Shown: positions 1-6,356 of the stretch, piece by piece
Position numbering within the stretch: position 1 is the first letter of the stretch
How the letters are laid out: each line of letters starts with the position of its first letter
Assembly (NCBI GenBank): GCA_947503395.1
Contig: CANNDP010000015.1
Location: 1 to 16,163 of the forward strand
Length of the DNA: 16,163 nt
Reading direction: 5' to 3'
DNA from: Actinomycetota bacterium
GTDB taxonomy: Bacteria; Actinomycetota; Actinomycetes; Nanopelagicales; Nanopelagicaceae
Translations under genes and position numbers: made by a program
Notes under the pieces: generated by a model
Databases searched by the model: none
What the model saw: the letters and a program-made list of their open reading frames with translations, nothing else
Told to the model about the DNA's origin: nothing

Positions 1-433
1 CAAAGTTAAGCCATGAAGCCTCCAGCTCTGGCCCCTCTTGCACTGTGTATCCCATGCCAACAAAGAGATCTGAAATCTCATTAGTTAGAAGTGTTAAGGG
101 GTGAAGCGCTCCACGAGGATTTCTATTACTAGCAAGGGTTACATCAACTCTCTCATTGCTTAAAGCTCTGCTATCTCTTAGCGCAGTTAACTCTTTTTCC
201 TTATCATCATATGCTTGATTGATATTAGCCCGGGCAGTTCCAATCAATTTTCCCATCGCTGCTCGTTTTTCAATCTCTATCTCTGCAAGTCCTTGATTAG
301 CCCTTGCTATCAGGGAGCGATCGCCAACATGAGCAATCTTTACTTCACGAAGTTCATCTAGGGATTGAGAGGCTTTTATCGCAGAGAGCGCATCGGCTTT
401 AATCTGCTCAATACCTGCGTTATCTAACGACAC
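1..433 (-). CDS. pheS: Phenylalanyl-tRNA synthetase alpha subunit, N-terminal part (cut by window edge)
   Basis: PheS is the catalytic alpha chain of the alpha2-beta2 enzyme that charges tRNA-Phe in the cytoplasm. Only the first 144 codons lie in the window; the catalytic core runs off the left edge. I translated the minus strand by hand. The first ~90 residues are the charged helical coiled-coil arm that binds tRNA. It is followed by HPLTLLTNEISDLFVGMGY and the family motif EGPELE, the entry to the class II synthetase core. The start is GTG at 433-431: an in-frame TAG lies 9 nt upstream and no better start follows. It lies 35 nt downstream of the rRNA methyltransferase gene on the same strand, the common bacterial rplT-(spoU)-pheS order, and pheT would be expected next. 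A TAGAAT box sits exactly 6 nt before the GTG, so it may also have its own leaderless promoter. Identity is certain; the exact start is likely. Confidence 0.95.
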   Translation of the reverse strand, partial: MSLDNAGIEQIKADALSAIKASQSLDELREVKIAHVGDRSLIARANQGLAEIEIEKRAAMGKLIGTARANINQAYDDKEKELTALRDSRALSNERVDVTLASNRNPRGALHPLTLLTNEISDLFVGMGYTVQEGPELEASWLNF

Positions 434-439
434 TTGGGA

Positions 440-445
440 ATTCTA
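440..445 (-). promoter_or_regulatory. Candidate -10 box for a leaderless pheS transcript
   Basis: Read on the minus strand the sequence is TAGAAT (5 of 6 matches to TATAAT), followed by six bases and the GTG start of pheS. This spacing would put the transcription start at or next to the start codon. No convincing -35 hexamer is visible, and there is no Shine-Dalgarno in the 35-nt gap, which fits a leaderless mRNA. Confidence 0.4.
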
Positions 446-468
446 CTAATTCAAGTGGCAAGAAGTGG

Positions 469-1272
469 TTATTTTCGAGCCGCCGATACGGCATACATCA
501 CCACAGAGGCAGCGGTGGCTAGATTTAGGCTCTCTGCCTTGCCTGAAATAGGAATTGCCACTTGCTTGGCTCCAAGAGTTGAAACTACCTTCGCTTCAAG
601 GCCCCTGGCCTCATTGCCAAAAATCCATATCGCAGAGCGATCCTTTGATTCATTTGCTGCCTCTAATAGCTCAAGTCCACCATTTGCATCTGTTGCATAA
701 ACATCAAATGCCCTGGCTGCTATTTGTGATTTAAGTTGATCTTCAGAAATTGATGTAAATAGAGGAATATGCCAATGCGAACCTGCACTTGATCGCACCA
801 CCTTCGGGCTATAGATATCAACGCTATTGTCAGAGAAAATAACTGCATCAAAACCAAAAGCATCCGCGGCTCGAATCACCGTTCCAGCATTTCCTGGATC
901 TTGAATCTGCCAGAAGTAGGCAATCTTTAACTCAGTCTTTGACGCTGTGAGAAAACCTTCAAATGAATTCTCTGGAATCTGAGCGATAGCTAATAAACCT
1001 TGTGGCGTCACGGTATCAGTCATAGCTTTCATGACTTCAGGTGAAACCTCAACGATTTCAAAATAGCCTTCAGGAATTGTTGCAAGCCGGCTCATACCAT
1101 CGCTAGTTAAATAAAGGGTTGTTATCTCCTCTGGAGAAAAATCAAGGGCCTCTTTAATTGATGAGAAACCTTCAATTACATATTGGCCGCTCTCTTTTCT
1201 TGCTTTGCCGCCCCGAGAACCTAAAAGAGCCTTCACTGCCTCAACATGAGGCGAATGAAGGCTCGTAATCAT
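469..1272 (-). CDS. TrmH/SpoU-family RNA 2'-O-methyltransferase
   Basis: This is a 267-residue SPOUT-class methyltransferase that transfers a methyl group from S-adenosylmethionine to a ribose 2'-OH in rRNA or tRNA. The N-terminal ~100 residues resemble the SpoU substrate-binding domain (start MITSLHSPHV, then YVIEGFSSIKEAL). The three catalytic motifs are all present: motif 1 around residues 123-140 (QDPGNAGTVIRAADAFG, with Asn128), motif 2 at 218-226 (IFGNEARGLE) and motif 3 at 240-256 (IPISGKAESLNLATAAS), which builds the trefoil knot holding the cofactor. It starts 19 nt after rplT with no obvious Shine-Dalgarno, so it is probably translated from the infC-rpmI-rplT transcript. Genes in this position before pheS are usually annotated as 23S rRNA or tRNA/rRNA methyltransferases. 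The exact nucleotide modified cannot be read from the sequence. Confidence 0.93.
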   Translation of the reverse strand: MITSLHSPHVEAVKALLGSRGGKARKESGQYVIEGFSSIKEALDFSPEEITTLYLTSDGMSRLATIPEGYFEIVEVSPEVMKAMTDTVTPQGLLAIAQIPENSFEGFLTASKTELKIAYFWQIQDPGNAGTVIRAADAFGFDAVIFSDNSVDIYSPKVVRSSAGSHWHIPLFTSISEDQLKSQIAARAFDVYATDANGGLELLEAANESKDRSAIWIFGNEARGLEAKVVSTLGAKQVAIPISGKAESLNLATAASVVMYAVSAARK

Positions 1273-1291
1273 CGCTTTTTAACGCGAGACT

Positions 1292-1654
1292 TTAGGAAAC
1301 TTTTACATTCTTGCGCGCTACTTCAACCAAAGCGGTGAAAGCAGCAGGATCATTAGTTGCAAGCTCTGATAGAACGCGACGATCTACCTCAACTCCTGCA
1401 GACTTTAATCCTTGGATAAAACGGTTGTAGGTAATTCCATTAGCGCGACTTGCCGCATTGATACGGGTAATCCAGAGCTGGCGGAAATCACCTTTCTTGT
1501 CTTTACGATCATTGAAGGCATAGACCAGAGAGTGAGTTACCTGCTCTTTTGCCTTTGTGAAAAGACGGGAGCGTTGTCCGCGATAGCCACTAGCTCTCTC
1601 AAGTGTGGTGCGGCGCTTCTTTGCGGCATGAACACCGCGTTTTACTCTTGCCAT
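1292..1654 (-). CDS. rplT: 50S ribosomal protein L20
   Basis: This is a 120-residue basic protein of normal family length. L20 binds 23S rRNA early and is needed for assembly of the large subunit. The sequence begins MARVKRGVHAAKKRRTTLE and has the conserved GYRGQRSRLFTKAKEQV and FRQLWITRINAASRANG segments, followed by the C-terminal globular part (QGLKSAGVEVDRRVLSELA). A strong Shine-Dalgarno (AAGGGGGAG) lies 5 nt before the ATG, in the 12-nt gap after rpmI. In other bacteria L20 represses its own operon by binding a leader or intergenic RNA; whether that happens here is not shown by the sequence. Confidence 0.98.
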   Translation of the reverse strand: MARVKRGVHAAKKRRTTLERASGYRGQRSRLFTKAKEQVTHSLVYAFNDRKDKKGDFRQLWITRINAASRANGITYNRFIQGLKSAGVEVDRRVLSELATNDPAAFTALVEVARKNVKVS

Positions 1655-1666
1655 TATTGCTCCCCC

Positions 1667-1864
1667 TTACTTCAATCCAAGCAAACGCTTGGCAGAAAAA
1701 GTATTTCGATCATTGGCCGTCTGATCCTTTGAAAGGCGACGGGTTACTCGAGAAGATTTACGCTCCAAGAGGTGGCGCTTGCCAGCGCGCTCGTGCACGA
1801 TCTTTCCGCTTCCGGTGACGCGAAAGGTTTTCTTGGCGCCACTATGTGTCTTCATTTTCGGCAT
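1667..1864 (-). CDS. rpmI: 50S ribosomal protein L35
   Basis: This is a 65-residue, strongly basic protein matching L35 in length and sequence (MPKMKTHSGAKKTFRVTGSG at the start, then ERKSSRVTRRLS). It is a small component of the 50S subunit. A near-perfect Shine-Dalgarno (AGGAGGAAAG) stands in the 23-nt gap after infC. It sits in the conserved infC-rpmI-rplT order. Confidence 0.98.
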   Translation of the reverse strand: MPKMKTHSGAKKTFRVTGSGKIVHERAGKRHLLERKSSRVTRRLSKDQTANDRNTFSAKRLLGLK

Positions 1865-1887
1865 TTCTTTCCTCCTGTTGTCTTTAC

Positions 1888-2460
1888 TTAAACTTCTTTA
1901 GCCTTAGAGGCGCGGGCGCGCTTTGCTTCTGCAAGTGCTTCACTCTTTTTGCGCACTGGTCCAAGCACCATCGTCATGCTTCTACCCTCGCGCTTTGGAG
2001 CAAATTCGACAAATCCCGAAGTTGCTACATCTTCTGCAAGACGTTGCAATAATCGAAATCCCATCTCTGGTCTTGTCTGTTCCCGTCCTTTGAATTGAAC
2101 AGTTACCTTCACCTTATCTCCGCTAAGTAAGAACTTTTCAATATGGTTCTTCTTAGTCTCGTAATCATGGTTCTCAATCTTTAAACCCATTCGGATTTCC
2201 TTAACCACAATGTGGGTCTGGTTGGCCCGGGCCTCTCGCGCTTTCTGAGCAATTTCGTACTTATATTTTCCGAAATCCATAATCTTGCATACTGGTGGAA
2301 CTGCTTCAGGTGCGATCTCGACTAAATCAAGACCTGCTTCATCAGCCATCTTTAGCGCTTTATCTATCGCTACGACGCCAACTTGCTCACCTAATGCTCC
2401 AATCAGACGAATTTCTGGAACGCGAATTCGATCGTTGATACGAGGATCAGTGGTGCTGAT
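1888..2460 (-). CDS. infC: Translation initiation factor IF-3, probable ATC start
   Basis: IF-3 binds the 30S subunit, prevents premature 50S joining and checks the start codon. The conserved N domain begins DPRINDRIRVPEIRLIG, runs through PPVCKIMDFGKYKYE, and is joined by the charged linker (KAREARANQTHIVVKEIR) to the C domain (GDKVKVTVQFKGREQTRPEMG). The frame is open as far as a TTG at 2514, with an ATG at 2484 and a GTG at 2475, but none of these has a Shine-Dalgarno. ATC at 2460-2458 directly precedes the conserved family start (ISTTDPRIND) and has AAGGG 7 nt upstream. I therefore choose ATC, giving 190 residues. Rare AUU/AUC-type starts are known for infC and let IF-3 repress its own translation. 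The product is certain; the start is a reasoned choice. The upstream promoter and structured leader are described separately. Confidence 0.93.
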   Translation of the reverse strand: MSTTDPRINDRIRVPEIRLIGALGEQVGVVAIDKALKMADEAGLDLVEIAPEAVPPVCKIMDFGKYKYEIAQKAREARANQTHIVVKEIRMGLKIENHDYETKKNHIEKFLLSGDKVKVTVQFKGREQTRPEMGFRLLQRLAEDVATSGFVEFAPKREGRSMTMVLGPVRKKSEALAEAKRARASKAKEV

Positions 2461-2604
2461 AACTCTTCCCTTCACTAAAAGCATGATGGAAGTCAGCCGC
2501 CAGAATGAGACCAAAATTTTGGTCTTGCTCTTGTTGACCAGCTCACCTAAAAGTGAGGTAGGTGGGAGCGGCTAGCTCCACTTCATGTTGGTCATTTGAC
2601 CAAG
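2461..2604 (-). promoter_or_regulatory. Structured 5' leader of the infC-rpmI-rplT operon
   Basis: About 145 nt lie between the inferred transcription start and the infC ATC. Read on the minus strand, the leader holds a hairpin at its very start (2603-2588, arms TTGGTCA/TGACCAA), a GGAGC/GCTCC hairpin (2579-2565), and two pairs of mutually exclusive helices. CACCTA/TAGGTG (2564-2544) competes with CTCAC/GTGAG (2557-2542), and TGGTC/GACCA (2540-2520) competes with the 18-nt perfect palindrome at 2525-2508. A seven-codon ORF (M-T-N-M-K-W-S, 2595-2572) lies inside. No U-run follows any stem, so a classical intrinsic terminator is not seen. The leader may serve autoregulation by IF-3 or L20; that is inference. 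Confidence 0.5.
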
Positions 2605-2610
2605 GGCTAG

Positions 2611-2639
2611 ATACTAGCGAGTGCGAAAATGAAGGTCAA
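2611..2639 (-). promoter_or_regulatory. Sigma-70-like promoter of the infC operon
   Basis: On the minus strand TTGACC (2639-2634, 5/6 match to the -35 consensus) is separated by exactly 17 bases from TAGTAT (2616-2611, 4/6 match to the -10). The expected transcription start falls near 2604, immediately before the first leader hairpin. Confidence 0.65.
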
Positions 2640-2674
2640 AATGCGCTTATTGTCTATCCCATCTACGCTTAGCT

Positions 2675-2974
2675 ATGGCCTTAAAGCGTTGGAATCTAGC
2701 GATGCCTAAGAGGCGCAATTATCAAAACATTACCGAGGCTGGCGCTGCCCTCTCTGATGATCTTCCCTCAAGACAGAAGCGCTATTTCATTTCGATGATG
2801 ATAAGAACTGCTTGTTTTCTCCTAGCAGTTTTTACGCCAAGTCCCTATCGCTGGTTCTTTCTAGTTGGAGCAGTAACCCTTCCCTACATCTCAGTGATTA
2901 TGGCAAATGGTGGCAGGGAGACCATTAGAGGCAAGAGCGCAGTGCTAAGAAGCAAACAACGCGAAATAGGTTAA
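2675..2974 (+). CDS. DUF3099-type small membrane protein
   Basis: This is a 99-residue protein resembling the actinobacterial DUF3099 family, whose function is unknown. The recognisable family pattern is ITEAGAALSDDLPSRQKRY, a first hydrophobic segment (about residues 42-57), a short Pro/Arg/Trp turn, and a second hydrophobic segment (about 62-80) ending LPYISVIMANGGRE. Two membrane helices are therefore expected. Two starts are possible: ATG at 2675, which has a TACGCT box 5 nt upstream and could be leaderless, or ATG at 2702, which starts with the more family-like MPKRRNYQNITEAG. The gene is divergent from infC and stands 16 nt before the SURF1 gene on the same strand, suggesting co-transcription. 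No function is assigned. Confidence 0.8.
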   Translation: MALKRWNLAMPKRRNYQNITEAGAALSDDLPSRQKRYFISMMIRTACFLLAVFTPSPYRWFFLVGAVTLPYISVIMANGGRETIRGKSAVLRSKQREIG

Positions 2975-2990
2975 GTCTAAGATTGCTTTA

Positions 2991-3710
2991 ATGCGCCGCC
3001 TAATTACCGTCTCAATCCTGGCTCTCCTACTTATCTTTGGCTGTGTGCAAGGCGCTTTATGGCAATATGAGAGATATGAAGCTCGCCATGCAAATAACGA
3101 ATTAATCCGGAAAAACATTTCCATAGGCGCTCTACTTTCAGAAGATGACTTAAGCAGTAAATCAGCTTCAGAAATTTCTTGGCGCAGTATCTCACTTGAT
3201 GGAAACTTTGATCCAAGCAAAGAGTTCCTGATTAGAAATCGTTATCACGAGGGTAAATATGGTTTTGGTGTAATCACACTATTTATCTCTGATAGTGGCA
3301 AGAGATATTGGATAGATCGCGGATGGGTGATTGCTGGCAAAGATGCCCAAACTCCCCCAGTCATTCAAAAGGTTGATTCACTACCTATTGAAATCACAGC
3401 CAGAGTCAGAACCTCTGAGATTGAGTCAAGAGTTCAAGGCAGCGTCTTTGCTCTTCCTGGAGCAGACTCAACGCCAAAGTTAGTTAAGTGGAACTCAGAA
3501 CAAGCCATTGAAACAGAGCCCATCTACTTTGATTTAATTTCTAGTTCAAATTCTGAAGTGACGCCAGAGGTTGCAACTGCCCTGCCAGAACTAAGCGATG
3601 GACCCCATCTGGCTTACTCATTCCAGTGGATACTCTTTATATTCCTAGTCCTCTTTGCTTGGTATCTCGTAATTCGTGAGGATCGAAAAACTCAAGCGCC
3701 AAAGCTTTGA
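2991..3710 (+). CDS. SURF1-family cytochrome c oxidase assembly protein
   Basis: This is a 239-residue membrane protein with the SURF1 plan: one N-terminal helix (about residues 4-24), a periplasm-facing domain, and one C-terminal helix (about 208-228). Family marks are WQYERYEAR straight after the first helix, the block RNRYHEGKYGFGVITLF and YWIDRGWVIAG (about 82-116), and HLAYSFQWILF at the second helix. SURF1 proteins help insert or retain heme a in subunit I of aa3-type oxidases. The heme A synthase gene ctaA is about 8 kb away in this window, which fits. No Shine-Dalgarno is visible; a TAAGAT box lies 7 nt before the ATG. The last 19 nt overlap the end of the converging ABC transporter gene. 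Confidence 0.9.
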   Translation: MRRLITVSILALLLIFGCVQGALWQYERYEARHANNELIRKNISIGALLSEDDLSSKSASEISWRSISLDGNFDPSKEFLIRNRYHEGKYGFGVITLFISDSGKRYWIDRGWVIAGKDAQTPPVIQKVDSLPIEITARVRTSEIESRVQGSVFALPGADSTPKLVKWNSEQAIETEPIYFDLISSSNSEVTPEVATALPELSDGPHLAYSFQWILFIFLVLFAWYLVIREDRKTQAPKL

Positions 3711-5554
3711 CGAGAGTAAAGCTCGGCATACATTCCATTTAGCGCCAAGAGTTCATCATGTTTGCCGCGCTCTGCAATAAGGCCATTATCAAGAACCAAG
3801 ATTTCATCAGCAGCTCTAATTGTTGAGAGGCGATGAGCGATAACAATACTTGTTCTATCTTTTAAAGCATTTGCTAGCGCAGCTTGAACCAGGAATTCAT
3901 TTTCAGAATCTAGATGCGCCGTTGCTTCATCAAGAATTACAATTCTAGGTGATTTTAAAAGCAGCCTTGCAATGGCAAGTCTCTGCTTCTCACCGCCTGA
4001 GAGTCGATGGCCCCTCTCCCCGACAACAGTTTCAAATCTATTAGGTAGGGAATTAATCAGTTCAAGTATTTGAGCATCTTGACAAGCTTTCTCCATCTCA
4101 GATGTTGTGGCATCAACTTTTGCATATCGAAGATTTGCCTCTATCGTGTCATGAAACATATGCGCATCCTGGGTAACAACCCCGATGCTTGAGCGAAGTG
4201 ATTGGACTTGTAGATCTCGGATATCAACTCCATTTATCGCTATGGAGCCAGAGGTAACATCATATAAACGTGGGAGCAGCGCACTAATCGTCGTCTTTCC
4301 CGCACCCGAGCTACCAACTAAAGCAGTCATTGTTGAAGGAAGAACTTCAAATGAAATTCCTTTTAATACCTCACCACTATCAACTGTCTCAGGCTTTGCC
4401 ACTGATTCTAAAGAGGCAAGTGAGATCTCTTCAGCCCTTGGATAGGAGAAACGGACTGAATCAAATTTGATGCTCAGCCCCCCGCTGCCAACTGGCTTAG
4501 CATCTGGCTTATCAGAGACCATAGGTTCAAGGTCAAGGACTTCAAATACGCGCTCAAATGAAACTAAGGCAGTCATTACATCAACGCGCACATTAGATAG
4601 CGCCGTTAGTGGGCCATAAAGACGAGCTAGAAGCGCGGTAATTGCAAGCAGAGTTCCTAGTGATATCTGCTCATTGATTGTGAAATGTCCGCCAACTCCA
4701 TATGCAAAAGCAGTCGCAATTGCTGCAATTGAAGTTAACGCGATAAAGAAGAGCCGGTTTAATAGAGCGATTGAAATACCAATGTTTGCTACTTTTCTAG
4801 CTCTGGCGCTAAAAGTTGAACTCTCACTACTTGGATTACCATAAAGTGAAACTAGTAAAGCGCCAGAGACGTTAAAGCGCTCGGTCATCGTGGCTGACAT
4901 TTCAGCATTTAGGTTGAATGAATCCCTGGTTAATCCCTGAAGCTTTTTGCCGACCCACTTAGTCGGAATTATGAAGGCGGGAAGTAGTAATAATGAAACC
5001 AGTGTGATCTGCCAGGAGAGAATTAACATCGTTACAGTTACCAGAATCAAACTTAGAACATTACTGATTAGCCCAGAAAGGGTTGAGGTGAAGGCCTGCT
5101 GAGCCCCAATGACATCAGAGTTGATTCGAGAGATCAAAGCTCCGGTTTGAGTACGGGTAAAGAAAGCAATTGATTGCTTTTGAATATGGGTGAAGACTTG
5201 TGAGCGAAGGTCAAAGATTAGTCCTTCACCAATTCTTGCTGAAAACCATCTACCAATCATGTTAAAGAGGGCATCGAGAATTGCGATGAAGGCAACCAAA
5301 AGTGCTATCTGAGTGACCAAGGCAGAATTGCCTGGTATGACGCCATCATCTATTAGATTTCTAAGAAGTAGTGGAGTAGCCACAATTAAGAATGCATCGA
5401 TAACTACTGTTATTAAAAAGAAAATTAAAAAGGTCTTATAAGGAAGCGCAAATCCAAAGATTCTCTTTACAGTTCCTGGTTTTAGTTTCTGGTTCTTAAC
5501 TGAAGAATCGGCTGTGAAGGAACGAAAGGACATCCAAACTGCCATTTGGGACAT
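3692..5554 (-). CDS. ABC exporter, fused membrane and ATPase domains
   Basis: This is a 620-residue half-transporter of the type IV (MsbA/LmrA-like) exporter class, expected to work as a homodimer or with a partner in the cytoplasmic membrane. The six-helix membrane domain spans about residues 38-330. The ATPase domain carries Walker A GSSGAGKTT (414-422), the Q-loop glutamine (Q462), the signature LSGGEKQR (518-525), Walker B RIVILDEA (537-544, with Asp542 and catalytic Glu543) and the switch His574. All ATPase residues are intact. A Ser/Glu-rich insertion of about 20 residues (374-394) lies in the early ATPase domain. The ATG at 5554 has TAGGGT exactly 6 nt upstream, suggesting a leaderless start; ATGs at codons 4 and 8 are less likely. 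The gene stands alone between SURF1 (convergent) and the suf operon. The substrate cannot be predicted. Confidence 0.93.
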   Translation of the reverse strand: MSQMAVWMSFRSFTADSSVKNQKLKPGTVKRIFGFALPYKTFLIFFLITVVIDAFLIVATPLLLRNLIDDGVIPGNSALVTQIALLVAFIAILDALFNMIGRWFSARIGEGLIFDLRSQVFTHIQKQSIAFFTRTQTGALISRINSDVIGAQQAFTSTLSGLISNVLSLILVTVTMLILSWQITLVSLLLLPAFIIPTKWVGKKLQGLTRDSFNLNAEMSATMTERFNVSGALLVSLYGNPSSESSTFSARARKVANIGISIALLNRLFFIALTSIAAIATAFAYGVGGHFTINEQISLGTLLAITALLARLYGPLTALSNVRVDVMTALVSFERVFEVLDLEPMVSDKPDAKPVGSGGLSIKFDSVRFSYPRAEEISLASLESVAKPETVDSGEVLKGISFEVLPSTMTALVGSSGAGKTTISALLPRLYDVTSGSIAINGVDIRDLQVQSLRSSIGVVTQDAHMFHDTIEANLRYAKVDATTSEMEKACQDAQILELINSLPNRFETVVGERGHRLSGGEKQRLAIARLLLKSPRIVILDEATAHLDSENEFLVQAALANALKDRTSIVIAHRLSTIRAADEILVLDNGLIAERGKHDELLALNGMYAELYSRQSFGA

Positions 5555-5560
5555 ATCTCT

Positions 5561-5566
5561 ACCCTA
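5561..5566 (-). promoter_or_regulatory. Candidate -10 box for a leaderless ABC exporter transcript
   Basis: On the minus strand CTAGGGT is followed by six bases and the ATG. The identical CTAGGGT-N6-ATG arrangement precedes ctaA at 11961. No clear -35 element is visible. The box lies in the 40-nt gap after sufT. Confidence 0.45.
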
Positions 5567-5594
5567 GACCAGAATCGCGAAGGAGAGGAACGAA

Positions 5595-5909
5595 CTAGAC
5601 AGTAAAGCCAATTGCGCGCAGCTGTTCACGCCCATCATCGGAGATTTTATCTGGTCCCCATGGTGGCATCCATACCCAATTTATCTTTACATCAGTGACT
5701 AGATCTTGAAGCACTGACTTAGTTTGATCCTCAATCACATCCTGCAATGGACAAGCTGCAGAGGTAAGGGTCATATCAAGTACTGCGACATTTGAATCAT
5801 CGATAGAGACATCGTAAACAAGCCCTAGATCAATTACATTTATTCCTAGCTCTGGGTCGATAACATCCTTCATTGCCTCTGTTACATCATCTCTCGATGC
5901 GCTCATCAT
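5595..5909 (-). CDS. sufT: SufT-like MIP18/DUF59 iron-sulfur assembly factor
   Basis: This is a 104-residue protein of the MIP18 (DUF59, PaaD-like) family. Members assist maturation of iron-sulfur proteins. The family motif DPELGINVIDLGLVYDV is at residues 18-34, and the conserved cysteine is in TSAACPL (Cys53). It is the last gene of the suf operon. Its ATG (followed by a second ATG) abuts the sufU stop without any gap, and AAGGG at the end of sufU provides a Shine-Dalgarno. Position and sequence both favour SufT over a phenylacetate-pathway PaaD, since no paa genes are near. Confidence 0.92.
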   Translation of the reverse strand: MMSASRDDVTEAMKDVIDPELGINVIDLGLVYDVSIDDSNVAVLDMTLTSAACPLQDVIEDQTKSVLQDLVTDVKINWVWMPPWGPDKISDDGREQLRAIGFTV

Positions 5910-6356
5910 CTACTTCCCTTCGCTACTTGTTGCCTGAAGTATTGCATCTTTCGTTGCCATCCATCCCAATAGAGCGCATTTTACTCTAGCTGGAAACTTA
6001 GAAACTCCAGCAAAAGCTACGCCATCTCCGATTAGCTCTTCATTGCCAGAATCTGTTCCTTTACTTAAGACCATGCCTTGGAATGAATCGATAATATCTA
6101 GGACCTCAGCAATTTCTTTGCCCATCACTAAATCTGATACTACTGAAGTGCTAGCTTGCGAGATTGAGCAGCCAATTCCGTCCCAACTAACTTCTATCAC
6201 CTTCTTGCCATCAGTATGCAGATTTAAAGTAATCTCATCGCCACATGAGGTGTTTATATGTTGAACTTGAATTGTTGGATTTGGTTTTAACGCCTTATTA
6301 AGAGGGCGCTTATAGTGCTCCAAAATAACTTCTTGATAAAGAGAATCTAGTTCCAT
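5910..6356 (-). CDS. sufU: SufU-type sulfur carrier / zinc-dependent sulfurtransferase
   Basis: This 148-residue protein is related to IscU but of the SufU type, which accepts persulfide sulfur from SufS by a zinc-dependent ligand swap and passes it on to the scaffold. The metal-site residues are present: Cys38 and Asp40 (SCGDE), Cys63 (GIGCSISQAS) and Cys127 (VSKFPARVKCALLGW). The insertion before the last cysteine is typical of SufU rather than IscU. The start shares one base with the sufS stop (TAATG), so translation is coupled. No separate sufE gene is present in the cluster, consistent with SufU filling that role. Confidence 0.95.
   Translation of the reverse strand: MELDSLYQEVILEHYKRPLNKALKPNPTIQVQHINTSCGDEITLNLHTDGKKVIEVSWDGIGCSISQASTSVVSDLVMGKEIAEVLDIIDSFQGMVLSKGTDSGNEELIGDGVAFAGVSKFPARVKCALLGWMATKDAILQATSSEGK

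Noticed and set aside
434..700. An 88-codon plus-strand frame opposite the rRNA methyltransferase gene
   Set aside because: It lies entirely over the methyltransferase C-terminus and the pheS gap and shows no protein-like pattern.
2629..2709. A 26-codon plus-strand ORF upstream of and overlapping the second possible DUF3099 start
   Set aside because: It runs through the minus-strand infC promoter, has no Shine-Dalgarno and no recognisable content; chance is the simpler explanation.
3700..3726. AGCTTT/AAAGCT inverted repeat at the SURF1/ABC junction as a terminator
   Set aside because: The stem is only six weak base pairs with a nine-base loop and no U-tract on either strand.
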